Assembly (NCBI GenBank): GCA_013823625.1
Contig: PNMM01000004.1
Location: 26,811-90,810, forward strand
From: Microbacterium sp.
Lineage (GTDB): Bacteria > Actinomycetota > Actinomycetes > Actinomycetales > Microbacteriaceae
Length of the DNA stretch: 64,000 bases
Reading direction: 5' to 3'
The translations under genes were made by a program, and so were the position numbers. This document shows, piece by piece, positions 53,186 to 62,173 of the stretch. Position 1 is the stretch's first letter. Each line of letters opens with the position of its first letter. The notes beneath the pieces were generated by a model. That model searched no databases, was not told where the DNA came from, and saw only the letters and a list, made by a program, of their open reading frames with translations.

Positions 53186-56146
53186 CTAGGCGAACGCCTC
53201 AATCGGCAGGCACGAGCAGACGAGGTTGCGGTCGCCGTACGCCTGGTCGACGCGGCGCACCGGCGGCCAGTACTTATCGGCGCGCGTCGCCCCGAACCCT
53301 CCCGAGCTGTCGGCACCGGGGCCGTGTTCGCCGTCGGGAACGAGCGATGCCGGATAGACAGCGAGCTCGCGCGAGTAAGGGTGACTCCACTCCCCGGCGA
53401 TGACGCTCTCGGCCGTGTGCGGCGCGTTCACGAGCGGGTTGTCGTCGGCCGGCCACTCGCCTGCCGCCACGCGATCAGCCTCGAGGCGAATGGCGATCAT
53501 GGCCTGGATGAACCGCTCGAGCTCGGCGAGGTCTTCTGACTCGGTCGGCTCGATCATGAGCGTGCCCGAGACCGGGAACGACATGGTCGGCGCGTGAAAG
53601 CCGTAGTCCATGAGGCGCTTCGCCACGTCGTCGTTGCCGATGCCCGTCGCCTCTTTGAGCGGCCGCAGGTCGAGGATGCACTCGTGGGCAACGAGACCAT
53701 TCTCGCCCGCGTAGAGCACCGGGTAGTGGTCGCGCAGACGCAGGGCGACGTAGTTGGCGGCGAGCACGGCGCTGGCCGTGGCATCCCGAAGCCCGTCGGC
53801 CCCCATCATGCGCGCGTAGGCCCACGAGATCGGCAAGATGCTCGCCGAGCCGTAGGGCGCCGCCGAGACGGGCGCGCCGCGGTGCTCGACCGTGCCCGCG
53901 TTGCCGGTCGTGTGATCAAACGGCGGGTGCTGGTGCATTTGCGCAAGCGGATGCCCGGGCAAGAATTCGGCGAGGTGCGCCTTGGCCGCCACGGGCCCGA
54001 CACCCGGCCCGCCACCACCGTGCGGGATGCAGAAAGTCTTGTGCAGGTTGAGGTGGCTGACGTCGCCGCCAATGTCGCCATAGCGCGCGTAGCCGAGCAA
54101 CGCGTTGAGGTTGGCGCCATCGATGTAGACCTGACCACCGGCCTCGTGCACGGCAGCGGTGACCTCCATGACGTCGTGCTCATAGACACCGTGCGTCGAG
54201 GGGTAGGTGATCATGAGCGCCGCGAGCTCGTCGCGGTGTTCGGCGATCTTGGCGCGCAAGTCGGCCAGGTCGACGTCTCCCGTCTCGGTCGTGCCGATCA
54301 CGACAACGCGCATGCCGGCGAGCACGGCCGAGGCCGCGTTCGTGCCGTGCGCGCTCGACGGAATCAGGCACACCGTGCGGTGCTCGTCGCCGCGTGAGCG
54401 GTGGTAGCCGCGAATGGCGAGCAGACCCGCAAGTTCGCCTTGGCTGCCCGCGTTGGGCTGCAGCGACACGGCGTCGTAGCCCGTCAGCTCGGCGAGCCAG
54501 GTTTCGAGGTGCCCAATCATGACGAGCGAACCCTGTACGTCATCGAGCGGCGCGAAGGGGTGGAGCGCACTGAACTCGGGCCACGTGACGGCCGCCATCT
54601 CGGTGGCCGCGTTGAGCTTCATGGTGCACGAGCCCAGCGGAATCATGCCGCGGTCGAGCGCGTAGTCGCGATCGGCGAGGCGCTTGAGATAGCGCATCAT
54701 CGCGGTCTCGCTGCGGTTGACGTGAAAGACCGGGTGCGTCATGAACGTGGATGCCCGGCGCAACCCCTCGGGCAGGTGCTCGGTCAGGCTCACGCCAAAG
54801 CCGTCGCTCAGGCCGAACACGGCGGCGAGGTCGGCGGCCAGTCCGTCGGTGGCTCGGGAGAACCCGATGCCGCTCGCGGCCGTCACTTCGTCGAAGCTGA
54901 AGCGCACGGTGTCGGCGTCAACCTGCCAGAGCAGCAGGTCGCGCTCGCGTGCGGTTTCGACGATGTCAGCCGCTCGGCCGGGAACCCGCACCTCGAGCGT
55001 GTCGAAGAAGCCCGTGTGGGCGACCTCGATTCCCGCGGCGTGCAGGCGAGCGGCGAAGCCCGCGGTCTGCCGGTGCACGTTCTCGGCGATCCGACGCAGC
55101 CCATCGGGTCCGTGGTACACCCCGAACATCGACGCCATGACGGCGAGTAGCACCTGCGCGGTGCAGATGTTCGAGGTCGCCTTGTCGCGGCGAATGTGCT
55201 GCTCACGGGTCTGCAACGTCAAGCGATAGGCGGGGCGCCCATCGGCATCGCGTGAGACGCCCACGAGGCGACCGGGCATTTGCCGCTCGAGGCCCTCGCG
55301 CACGGCGAGGTATCCGGCGTGGGGCCCGCCGAAGCCCATGGGCACACCGAAGCGCTGCGTCGTGCCGACGGCAACATCGGCACCGAGCTCGCCCGGGCTC
55401 GTGATGAGCGTGAGAGCGAGCAGGTCGGCGGCCACGATCGCGAGCCCGCCCTGCTCTTTGACCCGCGCAATGATCGCCGACGGATCCCACACGCGACCCG
55501 AGGCCGCCGGATACTGCACGAAGACACCGAAGGCGTCGGGAAGATCGGCCGGGTTGGTCTCGGCGAGGGGCAGGTAGTGCAACTCAAGGCCCACTGCTTC
55601 GGCGCGACCATCGAGCACCGCGCGCGTCTGGGCGAACACGTCGCTGTCGACGATGAACACGTTCGACGCCGACCCCGATGCGCGGCGCGCGAGCAGCATG
55701 CCTTCGACGACAGCCGTCGCCTCATCGAGCATCGAGGCGTTCGCCGTGTGCAGGCCAGCGAGCTCGCTCACCATCGTCTGAAAGTTGAGCAGCGCCTCGA
55801 GGCGCCCCTGCGAGATCTCGGGCTGGTAGGGCGTGTAGGCCGTGTACCAACTCGGATTCTCGAGCACGTTGCGCTGAATCACCGCGGGCGTCACCGTGCC
55901 GTAGTAGCCCTGACCGATCATGCTGCGACGCACCCGGTTGTGCGCGGCCAGGGCGCGCAACTCGGCGAGAGCCTCGGCCTCGGTTGCGGGCGCCGGCAGG
56001 CTGCGCAGCGGGGCGGTCTGGCGAATCGCCGACGGCACCGCAGCATCCATCAGGGCGTCAAGCGAGGCGTAGCCGAGCGCGTCGAGCATGAGCTGGCGGG
56101 CGTCGGCGTCGATGCCGATGTGGCGGTCGACGAAGGGGATGCTCAC
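53186..56146 (-). CDS. gcvP: Glycine dehydrogenase (decarboxylating), P protein (GcvP)
   Basis: A 986-residue single-chain P protein that decarboxylates glycine and loads the aminomethyl group on GcvH. The PLP lysine lies in [19 protein letters not shown]; the N-terminal [18 protein letters not shown] and [13 protein letters not shown] also match. GTG 56146 with AAAGG ahead. Last gene of gcvT-gcvH-gcvP. Confidence 0.97.
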   Translation of the reverse strand: MSIPFVDRHIGIDADARQLMLDALGYASLDALMDAAVPSAIRQTAPLRSLPAPATEAEALAELRALAAHNRVRRSMIGQGYYGTVTPAVIQRNVLENPSWYTAYTPYQPEISQGRLEALLNFQTMVSELAGLHTANASMLDEATAVVEGMLLARRASGSASNVFIVDSDVFAQTRAVLDGRAEAVGLELHYLPLAETNPADLPDAFGVFVQYPAASGRVWDPSAIIARVKEQGGLAIVAADLLALTLITSPGELGADVAVGTTQRFGVPMGFGGPHAGYLAVREGLERQMPGRLVGVSRDADGRPAYRLTLQTREQHIRRDKATSNICTAQVLLAVMASMFGVYHGPDGLRRIAENVHRQTAGFAARLHAAGIEVAHTGFFDTLEVRVPGRAADIVETARERDLLLWQVDADTVRFSFDEVTAASGIGFSRATDGLAADLAAVFGLSDGFGVSLTEHLPEGLRRASTFMTHPVFHVNRSETAMMRYLKRLADRDYALDRGMIPLGSCTMKLNAATEMAAVTWPEFSALHPFAPLDDVQGSLVMIGHLETWLAELTGYDAVSLQPNAGSQGELAGLLAIRGYHRSRGDEHRTVCLIPSSAHGTNAASAVLAGMRVVVIGTTETGDVDLADLRAKIAEHRDELAALMITYPSTHGVYEHDVMEVTAAVHEAGGQVYIDGANLNALLGYARYGDIGGDVSHLNLHKTFCIPHGGGGPGVGPVAAKAHLAEFLPGHPLAQMHQHPPFDHTTGNAGTVEHRGAPVSAAPYGSASILPISWAYARMMGADGLRDATASAVLAANYVALRLRDHYPVLYAGENGLVAHECILDLRPLKEATGIGNDDVAKRLMDYGFHAPTMSFPVSGTLMIEPTESEDLAELERFIQAMIAIRLEADRVAAGEWPADDNPLVNAPHTAESVIAGEWSHPYSRELAVYPASLVPDGEHGPGADSSGGFGATRADKYWPPVRRVDQAYGDRNLVCSCLPIEAFA

Positions 56147-56187
56147 AGTGAACCTTTCAGAGGGGAAAGTAGAGAAAAGCGGAGTGC

Positions 56188-56562
56188 CTATTCGCCGATG
56201 AGGGCGCGGTATTCGTCGGCGCTCAACAGCGTCGGCGTGCTCGACACGCGCACCTTGACGAGCCAGCCCTCGCCATAGGGGTCAGAGTTGATCGTCTCGG
56301 GGGCGTCGACGACGGCGCTGTTGGCCTCGACAACCTCGCCGTCGAGCGGTGCGTACAGCTCGCCCACCGACTTGGTCGACTCGACCTCGCCGACGATCGA
56401 GCCCGAGGTGAGCGCCGCGCCCACCTTCGGCAGGTCGACATAGACAACGTCACCGAGCGCGTCGGCGGCATACTGCGTGATTCCGACGGTGGCAACGTCG
56501 CCATCAAGGCGCACCCACTCGTGCTCGGCGGTGTACTGCAGGTCGGCGGGAACTGCGCTCAT
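56188..56562 (-). CDS. gcvH: Glycine cleavage system H protein (GcvH)
   Basis: A 124-residue lipoyl carrier. The lipoylation site is K64 in [41 protein letters not shown] opens the lipoyl fold. It shuttles the aminomethyl group between GcvP and GcvT. Confidence 0.97.
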   Translation of the reverse strand: MSAVPADLQYTAEHEWVRLDGDVATVGITQYAADALGDVVYVDLPKVGAALTSGSIVGEVESTKSVGELYAPLDGEVVEANSAVVDAPETINSDPYGEGWLVKVRVSSTPTLLSADEYRALIGE

Positions 56563-56604
56563 GAGGCTGGCCTTTCGATCAATCGTGCGGGGTGGATGGG
56601 CGAA

Positions 56605-57717
56605 TCAAGAACGGGAGTAGAAGGGCAGTGCCACGACCGTCGCGGGAATGCGCGTACCGCGCACGTCGAGGTCGAGAACCGTGCCGAGAGCCGAGACCTC
56701 GGGCGCGACGAACGCCATCGCGATGGGATACCCGAGCGTCGGCGACAGGGCACCCGAGGTGATCTCGCCCACGAGCGTGTCGCCCGAGTACACCGGGTAC
56801 TCGGCGCGAGCGGCGCGCTTACCGTCGGCCTGCAGGCCCACGAGTACGGGAGCCCCATCTGCCGGGCCCGCAAGAATCGCGTCGCGGCCCACGAACGCGG
56901 GCTTGTCGGTGACGACCACGCGACCAAGCCCCGCTTGCACCGGCTGGATGCTGAGCCCCAGCTCGTGGCCATACAGGGGCATGCCCGCCTCGAGTCGAAG
57001 AGTGTCGCGCGCCGCGAGCCCGCACGGCACGAGCCCGAGCGGCTCGCCCGCGGCGGTCAAGGCGGCCCACAGTGCCGCGGCGTGCTCGACCGGCACGTAG
57101 AGCTCAAAGCCGTCTTCGCCCGTGTAGCCCGTGCGCGCCACCATGAGGTCGACCCCCGCAAAAGTGCCCGAGCCCCAGGCGTAGTACTTGAGGTCGTCGA
57201 GCCCGTCGATCGCGAGCCCCGCGGTGGCGGCGAGCACCGCGACCGAGGCCGGGCCCTGCACCGCGATGAGGGCAATCTGCTCGGTGCGGTCGTCGATGGC
57301 GACGTCGAATCCCCCGGCTCGGTGCTGCAAAGCCTCGACGACCGCGAAGCGGTTCGAGGCGTTCGCCACGACGAGATACGAGGTGTCGGTCATGCGGTAG
57401 ACGATGAGGTCGTCGACGATTCCGCCGGCCTCGTTGAGTACGAGCGAGTACTTGGCTTTGCCGGGGAGCATCGCTGAGAGTCGGCCGGCGAGCGCAGCAT
57501 CCAGAAACGCTGCCGCGTCGGGGCCGTCGACACCGATCTCTGCCATGTGCGAGATGTCGAAGATGCCGGCGGCCGTGCGCACGGCGTGGTGCTCGGCGAG
57601 GTCAGAGCTGTAGCGCACCGGCATTTGCCAGCCCGCGAAGTCGGTGAACGCGGCACCGAGGGCCTCATGCACAGCGTGCAGGGGCGAGAGGCGTTGAGTG
57701 GCAGAGGGTTCGGACAC
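56605..57717 (-). CDS. gcvT: Glycine cleavage aminomethyltransferase, T protein (GcvT)
   Basis: A 370-residue tetrahydrofolate-dependent T protein. FDISHMAEIGVDGPDAAAFL, TGYTGEDGFELYVP and the DTLRLEAGMPLYGHEL motif are typical. The start is GTG 57717, with AGGAG 7 bases upstream. It is preceded by a tandem glycine riboswitch. Confidence 0.96.
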   Translation of the reverse strand: MSEPSATQRLSPLHAVHEALGAAFTDFAGWQMPVRYSSDLAEHHAVRTAAGIFDISHMAEIGVDGPDAAAFLDAALAGRLSAMLPGKAKYSLVLNEAGGIVDDLIVYRMTDTSYLVVANASNRFAVVEALQHRAGGFDVAIDDRTEQIALIAVQGPASVAVLAATAGLAIDGLDDLKYYAWGSGTFAGVDLMVARTGYTGEDGFELYVPVEHAAALWAALTAAGEPLGLVPCGLAARDTLRLEAGMPLYGHELGLSIQPVQAGLGRVVVTDKPAFVGRDAILAGPADGAPVLVGLQADGKRAARAEYPVYSGDTLVGEITSGALSPTLGYPIAMAFVAPEVSALGTVLDLDVRGTRIPATVVALPFYSRS

Positions 57718-57744
57718 AGAGTTCTCCTGACGCAGATGGCCGGT

Positions 57745-57975
57745 GGAACTCCCCCTCTGTCATGGAGCCTGAGAGTTTCACGTCGGGCGACTGCTCGTGG
57801 CAACCGTGTCGGCGCTTTCACCGTGGGCGAGAACGGGCGGCCGTCGGCGACGGATGCTCGCTCTACTTTTCAGAGTGGCCTAGCTGATGCGGTACTGATG
57901 ACCTGAGAGATTGGCGGGGAGGCTTGCTCCTTCGGTGCCGCAAGCCTGGGCCCGCGGCTCTCCCGCATCGCGGAA
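57745..57975 (-). ncRNA. Tandem glycine riboswitch
   Basis: On the minus strand, two glycine aptamers in tandem: the first from about 57975 to 57900 (GGGAGAGCC...GCACCGAAGGAGCAAGCC...CTCTCAGG) and the second from about 57870 to 57755 (ACTCTGAAAAGTAGAGCGAGCATCC...CACGGTGAAAGCG...CTCTCAGG). It lies in the 5' leader of gcvT-gcvH-gcvP, and normally turns the operon on when glycine is plentiful. Between 57718 and 58045 there is no gene. Confidence 0.92.
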
Positions 57976-58045
57976 ACGGCCGAGTATTCAATTGAGGGTG
58001 GTGCTGGCGCTCACTCTACTGGGTGTCGCGCGTGGTGACGCCGCG

Positions 58046-58186
58046 CTACTTGTTGTCGCGAAAGTAGCGCACCGCTTGCCAGATCAGCACGACAACGCCC
58101 GTGAGAGCCATGAGAACGAACACCGGCCCAGCCCAGGCCGCCGTGGCATCGTCGACCGGCACCGGAAACGCGAGAAGTTCGGTCAT
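58046..58186 (-). CDS. 46-residue single-pass membrane protein
   Basis: ATG 58186 opens a 46-codon frame with an acidic N-terminus (MTELLAFPVPVDDATAAWAG), one helix (PVFVLMALTGVVVLIWQAV) and a basic tail (RYFRDNK). It starts 10 bases after the LON-domain gene, so is probably co-transcribed with it. No Shine-Dalgarno is obvious, so coupling would be needed. No family or function is known. Confidence 0.68.
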   Translation of the reverse strand: MTELLAFPVPVDDATAAWAGPVFVLMALTGVVVLIWQAVRYFRDNK

Positions 58187-58195
58187 GTCGGCAGG

Positions 58196-58843
58196 TTACT
58201 CGTCATCGAGCAGTGCTGAGAAGTCATCGTCGTCGAGGCCCGGCATGGCGAGCATCTCGGCGGCCCCCTCGGTCGCTTCGATGAGGGCGCTCAACAGTTC
58301 GACCACTGTTCCCGAGCGCAACAAGTGAACCTGGTCGAGCGGGCCGAGGGGCGAGACACCGGCGAGCTGCCAGCACGCTTCGACGGGGTCGTCGCTCAGT
58401 TCGATGTCGGCCGGCCACTGCTGTTCGACGAACTCGCTCGCGAGTGAAATGGTGCGCCGCACGAGTTGCTCGGCGCGCTCGAACAACGGGCGGTGCTCGT
58501 CACTCCACACGAGCTCAGCGACCTCGCGAACCTCCGCCCGTGGGTAGGGGTCATCGTCGAGCCAGTTCACGATCTCAATACGCCGGTCGCCCTGCGCGAT
58601 GAGTCCGATGAACCCTTCGCTCGTCTCGACGCGCGTGATCTGTGCGACCGTGCCGATCGCAAAACGGTGTTCTCCCCCGCCCACCTCGCTGCCACGTTCG
58701 ATGAGCACGATGCCGAACTCGGGCGGCTCGTCGCCGAGGATCGTCGAGAGCATGACGATGTAGCGCTCTTCGAACACGCGCAGGGCGGTCGGCATCGCCG
58801 GAAACAGCACCGACCCGAGCGGGAACATCGGCAGAACCGTCAT
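58196..58843 (-). CDS. LON peptidase substrate-binding domain protein
   Basis: A 215-residue stand-alone LON N-terminal-like domain (PMFPLGSVLFPAMPTALRVFEERYIVM; RIEIVNWLDDDPYPRAEV). No protease or ATPase domain follows. Such proteins are widespread in actinobacteria and their partners are unknown. The acidic C-terminus (LDDDDFSALLDDE) is notable. Confidence 0.9.
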   Translation of the reverse strand: MTVLPMFPLGSVLFPAMPTALRVFEERYIVMLSTILGDEPPEFGIVLIERGSEVGGGEHRFAIGTVAQITRVETSEGFIGLIAQGDRRIEIVNWLDDDPYPRAEVREVAELVWSDEHRPLFERAEQLVRRTISLASEFVEQQWPADIELSDDPVEACWQLAGVSPLGPLDQVHLLRSGTVVELLSALIEATEGAAEMLAMPGLDDDDFSALLDDE

Positions 58844-58964
58844 GCGCTAACGATTCCACGAATTGCTGGGCATGCGCGGGACGTTCGACCCTGATCGCGC
58901 GCGGTCGCGAGGAGTACGGTGTGCGCAGCGCGATGACGCGCATCCGTTCTCTCGAAGGAGCATC

Positions 58965-59786
58965 ATGCAGATCAGCGGCAAAGTATTCGCGGTCACCGGC
59001 GGCGGTAACGGAATCGGTCGCGAGGTCGTGCTCGGGCTTGTTGCCCAAGGCGCGCGAGTGGCCGCCCTCGACCTGAGCGACGAGGGGTTGGCCGAAACTC
59101 TGCGTCTCGCTGGCCAAGGTGGCGATCGCGTGTCAACGCACGTCATCAACATCACCGACCGCAAGGCCGTGGCGAAGCTACCCGCCGAGATCATCAAGGA
59201 GCACGGCCAGGTCGATGGCTTGCTCAACATCGCTGGCATCATCCAGAAGTTCGTGAAGATCAACGAGCTCGAGTGGGATCAGATCGAGCGGGTCATCGAC
59301 GTCAACCTCTACGGAACGCTCAACACCATCAAGGCGTTCTTGCCCGAACTGATGAAGCGGCCCGAGGCGTCGATCGTGAACGTCTCGAGCATGGGCGCCT
59401 ACGCACCTGTTCCCGGCCAATCGCTCTACGGAGCGACCAAGGCCGCGGTCGCGCAACTGTCGCGCGGCCTGCACTCTGAGCTCATGGGCACGAACGTTGC
59501 CGTCACGGGAGTGTTTCCCGGAGCAATCGGCACCAACATCGCCCAGAACTCAGGGATCATGACCGCCGCCGAGATGGAAGCCATGGCAGCCAAGGCGGGC
59601 AACGGTGCGGCTCGAAAGACCACGGCGGCGAGCGAGGCGGGTCGCCAGATCATCGAGGCTGTTGAGAAAGGCAGCTACGAGATCTTTATTGGCTCGGATG
59701 CCCGCATCATGTCGCGCTTGTCACGACTGAACCCCAAGAACGCCGCGGGGCTCATCTACAAGCAGATGAAAGACCTTCTCGGCTAA
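58965..59786 (+). CDS. Short-chain dehydrogenase/reductase (SDR)
   Basis: A 273-residue classical SDR. NAD(P) motif TGGGNGIGREV, catalytic S-Y-K in NVSSMGAYAPVPGQSLYGATKAA. The fold is standard; cofactor and substrate preference are not clear. AAGGAG (58955-58960) precedes ATG 58965. It is followed 27 bases later by a SOUL-domain gene, and perhaps an operon with the glycosyltransferase. Confidence 0.93.
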   Translation: MQISGKVFAVTGGGNGIGREVVLGLVAQGARVAALDLSDEGLAETLRLAGQGGDRVSTHVINITDRKAVAKLPAEIIKEHGQVDGLLNIAGIIQKFVKINELEWDQIERVIDVNLYGTLNTIKAFLPELMKRPEASIVNVSSMGAYAPVPGQSLYGATKAAVAQLSRGLHSELMGTNVAVTGVFPGAIGTNIAQNSGIMTAAEMEAMAAKAGNGAARKTTAASEAGRQIIEAVEKGSYEIFIGSDARIMSRLSRLNPKNAAGLIYKQMKDLLG

Positions 59787-59813
59787 TCGCCGCCCTGGGG
59801 AACGGAGCTAGAC

Positions 59814-60368
59814 ATGACCGAGCATCAGCCCTATACGGTGACGCGGCGATTCGATGATTTTGAAGTGCGGAGATACGACGCACACGTGCTCGCGCAAGTC
59901 GATGTGCGCGCCGAACTCGATGCGGGTGCCGGAGCGGGCTTTGGCCCCCTCTTTCAGTACATCACCGGCAACAACGCGAATCGGCAGAGCATTGCCATGA
60001 CGGCTCCCGTGTTGCAAGAGCCTCAGGGCGCCGGCGTGCAAACCGTGAGCTTCGTGATGCCTGCCGACCTGCCCGAGACCGGGGTTCCAGCGCCGCGCGA
60101 CCCGCGCGTGCGCATGACGTCGGTGCCGCCGCGCACCGTCGCCGTGCATCGCTTCAGCGGATCGGCGCGCGGAGATCGCTTCGCTGAGCATGGGCAACGT
60201 CTCATTGCGGCCGTGTGGGATGCCGGGCTCGAGCCCGTCGGCCCCCTCAGCTATGCACGATTCGACCCGCCCTGGAAGCCGGGCTTTCTGCGGCACAACG
60301 AGGCAATCGTCGGGCTGGCCGACGATGTGCCGCGCTCCAAGGCAGGCGCGACAGAAGAGAAGAGCTGA
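59814..60368 (+). CDS. SOUL heme-binding family protein
   Basis: A 184-residue SOUL/HBP-type protein (YTVTRRFDDFEVRRYDAHVLAQVDV; SIAMTAPVLQ; YARFDPPWKPGFLRHNE). Vertebrate relatives bind heme; bacterial ones are little studied. It is encoded between an SDR and a glycosyltransferase, two bases before the latter's start. Confidence 0.9.
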   Translation: MTEHQPYTVTRRFDDFEVRRYDAHVLAQVDVRAELDAGAGAGFGPLFQYITGNNANRQSIAMTAPVLQEPQGAGVQTVSFVMPADLPETGVPAPRDPRVRMTSVPPRTVAVHRFSGSARGDRFAEHGQRLIAAVWDAGLEPVGPLSYARFDPPWKPGFLRHNEAIVGLADDVPRSKAGATEEKS

Positions 60369-60370
60369 GC

Positions 60371-62149
60371 ATGGCCTCGATCGTTGCGGCGTTCGCCGTG
60401 GGAGTCTCGACGTCGCACGCGGAGCATCCGCCCGTCAGTAACGACCTTCGTCGCGACGTCGCAGGCCGCATCACGCGCTGGCTCAAGCGCTCCGACGCGG
60501 TCACGATTCTGCCCGAAGCACACATCATCGTCGAGCTCGGGGGCAGCGTTACCCCCTCGCTGGTGTCGCGGCTTCGCCGCATCACGAAAGCGATCGTCGA
60601 GTTGCCGTTCTACAGCGACGGAGACCTCCACCACCTCGACGTGGGAGTGTCGTGGGTGCCACTCTCCGGTGATTCCGTTGTCGACACCGTGCGCCGTTCG
60701 CACGTGCTCGCCGAAGCTGACCAAGCACTTCTCAACCGCGACATCGACGTGCGCCCGGGTGAACCGCGCGGGCGGCGCATCAAGCCCGGCCCGTTCTTGA
60801 CGCCACTGCTCATCGCGCTATCTTTCGCGCTCTCGATCGCCGTGCCGTTCGGCATCATGGTCGTGGCGTACCAGTGGGGCGTCGATATCTCGCCGTGGTT
60901 CTACTGGGGCGTCGTGCTGACCCTCGTGATCATGGCCCTCACTCAGTTGATGGAGGGCGTCGCGGCGATGCGACGCGTCGAGCCGCCCGAGGCTCCCGCG
61001 TCGGCTCCGCCGCGGGCAACAGCGATCATTGCCGCATACCTGCCCAACGAGGCCGGCACGATTCTCGACACTCTCGACTCGTTCTTTGCGCAGCAGTACT
61101 CGGGTGGTTTGCAAATCATCCTCGCCTACAACTCTCACGACGACCTTCCGATCGAAGCTGAGCTCAAGAGACTCGAAGCCATTCATCCCGACTTTCTCGC
61201 GCTTCGCGTCGAGCACAGCCGATCGAAGGCCGCCAATGTGAATGCGGCACTCGCGTCAGTCGACGGCGAGTTCGTCGGAATCTTCGACGCCGACCACCAG
61301 CCGATGCCGGACGCATTCGAGCGCGCGTGGCGATGGATGGCCGACGACGTGGGGATCGTGCAGGGGCACTGCGTCGTCCGTAACGGCGACGAGTCATCGG
61401 TCGCTCGCATGGTCGCTGTCGAGTTCGAACAGATCTACGCGGTCAATCACCCGGGGCGCGCTCGCATCCAAGGTTTCGGCATTTTCGGCGGCAGCAACGG
61501 CTATTGGAACACGCAGCTCTTTAGAGCCACGCGTTTTCAGTCGCGCTATCTGACGGAAGACATTGACTCTGCCTTGCGCGCCGTGCGTGCAGGAGCGCGC
61601 ATCGTTAGCGACCCCGCGCTACTCAGCCGCGAGCTTGCCCCCGTCACCCTGCGTTCGCTGTGGCGCCAACGCATGCGGTGGGCGCAAGGTTGGTTTCAAG
61701 TCAGCCTGCGCCACGGTCACGCCACCGTCAAGAAGAGTGGGTTGGGCTGGCGCCCCAAGCTGGGCATCTTCATCTTGCTCGGGTGGCGCGAAGTGTTCCC
61801 CTGGGCGGCGGCTCTCATGTGGCCGACCCTGCTCTTTGTTCTGTGGCGCGAGAACGGCTTGCCCGCCTACGAACCGCTGCTAGCTCTCATCACGCTTCTG
61901 ACGCTCGCCTCGGGTCCGATCCAGGTTGCTTTCGCCTATCGCGTTGCGACGGCCGAGATCAAGCAGCGCTCGTCGTGGTGGTGGCGCTACTTGTTCGTCT
62001 CGGTGTTCTTCTACGCCGAGTTCAAGAACCTCATCGTGCGCATCGCCCACCTTCGACACCTGCTGCGACAGAACGAGTGGGTGGTTACTCCGCGTGGCCA
62101 CGTTTCACGCGTGGGCACCGAGATCGAGCCTCGCGCTACCGACGGCTAG
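60371..62149 (+). CDS. Processive glycosyltransferase (GT2) with GGDEF-like N-terminus
   Basis: A 592-residue protein. Residues 26-122 resemble a degenerate GGDEF domain (DVAGRITRWLKRSDAV, then TILPEAHIIVEL where GGDEF would be, and VGVSWVPL...VLAEADQAL). Two membrane helices (142-165, 176-195) lead to a GT2 domain with DAD 306-308, TED 395-397 and Q-x-x-R-W (433-437), and three further helices. The architecture is that of cellulose- or hyaluronan-type synthases making a surface polysaccharide; the product is unknown. ATG 60371. Confidence 0.88.
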   Translation: MASIVAAFAVGVSTSHAEHPPVSNDLRRDVAGRITRWLKRSDAVTILPEAHIIVELGGSVTPSLVSRLRRITKAIVELPFYSDGDLHHLDVGVSWVPLSGDSVVDTVRRSHVLAEADQALLNRDIDVRPGEPRGRRIKPGPFLTPLLIALSFALSIAVPFGIMVVAYQWGVDISPWFYWGVVLTLVIMALTQLMEGVAAMRRVEPPEAPASAPPRATAIIAAYLPNEAGTILDTLDSFFAQQYSGGLQIILAYNSHDDLPIEAELKRLEAIHPDFLALRVEHSRSKAANVNAALASVDGEFVGIFDADHQPMPDAFERAWRWMADDVGIVQGHCVVRNGDESSVARMVAVEFEQIYAVNHPGRARIQGFGIFGGSNGYWNTQLFRATRFQSRYLTEDIDSALRAVRAGARIVSDPALLSRELAPVTLRSLWRQRMRWAQGWFQVSLRHGHATVKKSGLGWRPKLGIFILLGWREVFPWAAALMWPTLLFVLWRENGLPAYEPLLALITLLTLASGPIQVAFAYRVATAEIKQRSSWWWRYLFVSVFFYAEFKNLIVRIAHLRHLLRQNEWVVTPRGHVSRVGTEIEPRATDG

Positions 62150-62173
62150 CCCACACAGGGCCGGTCGTCAGCG

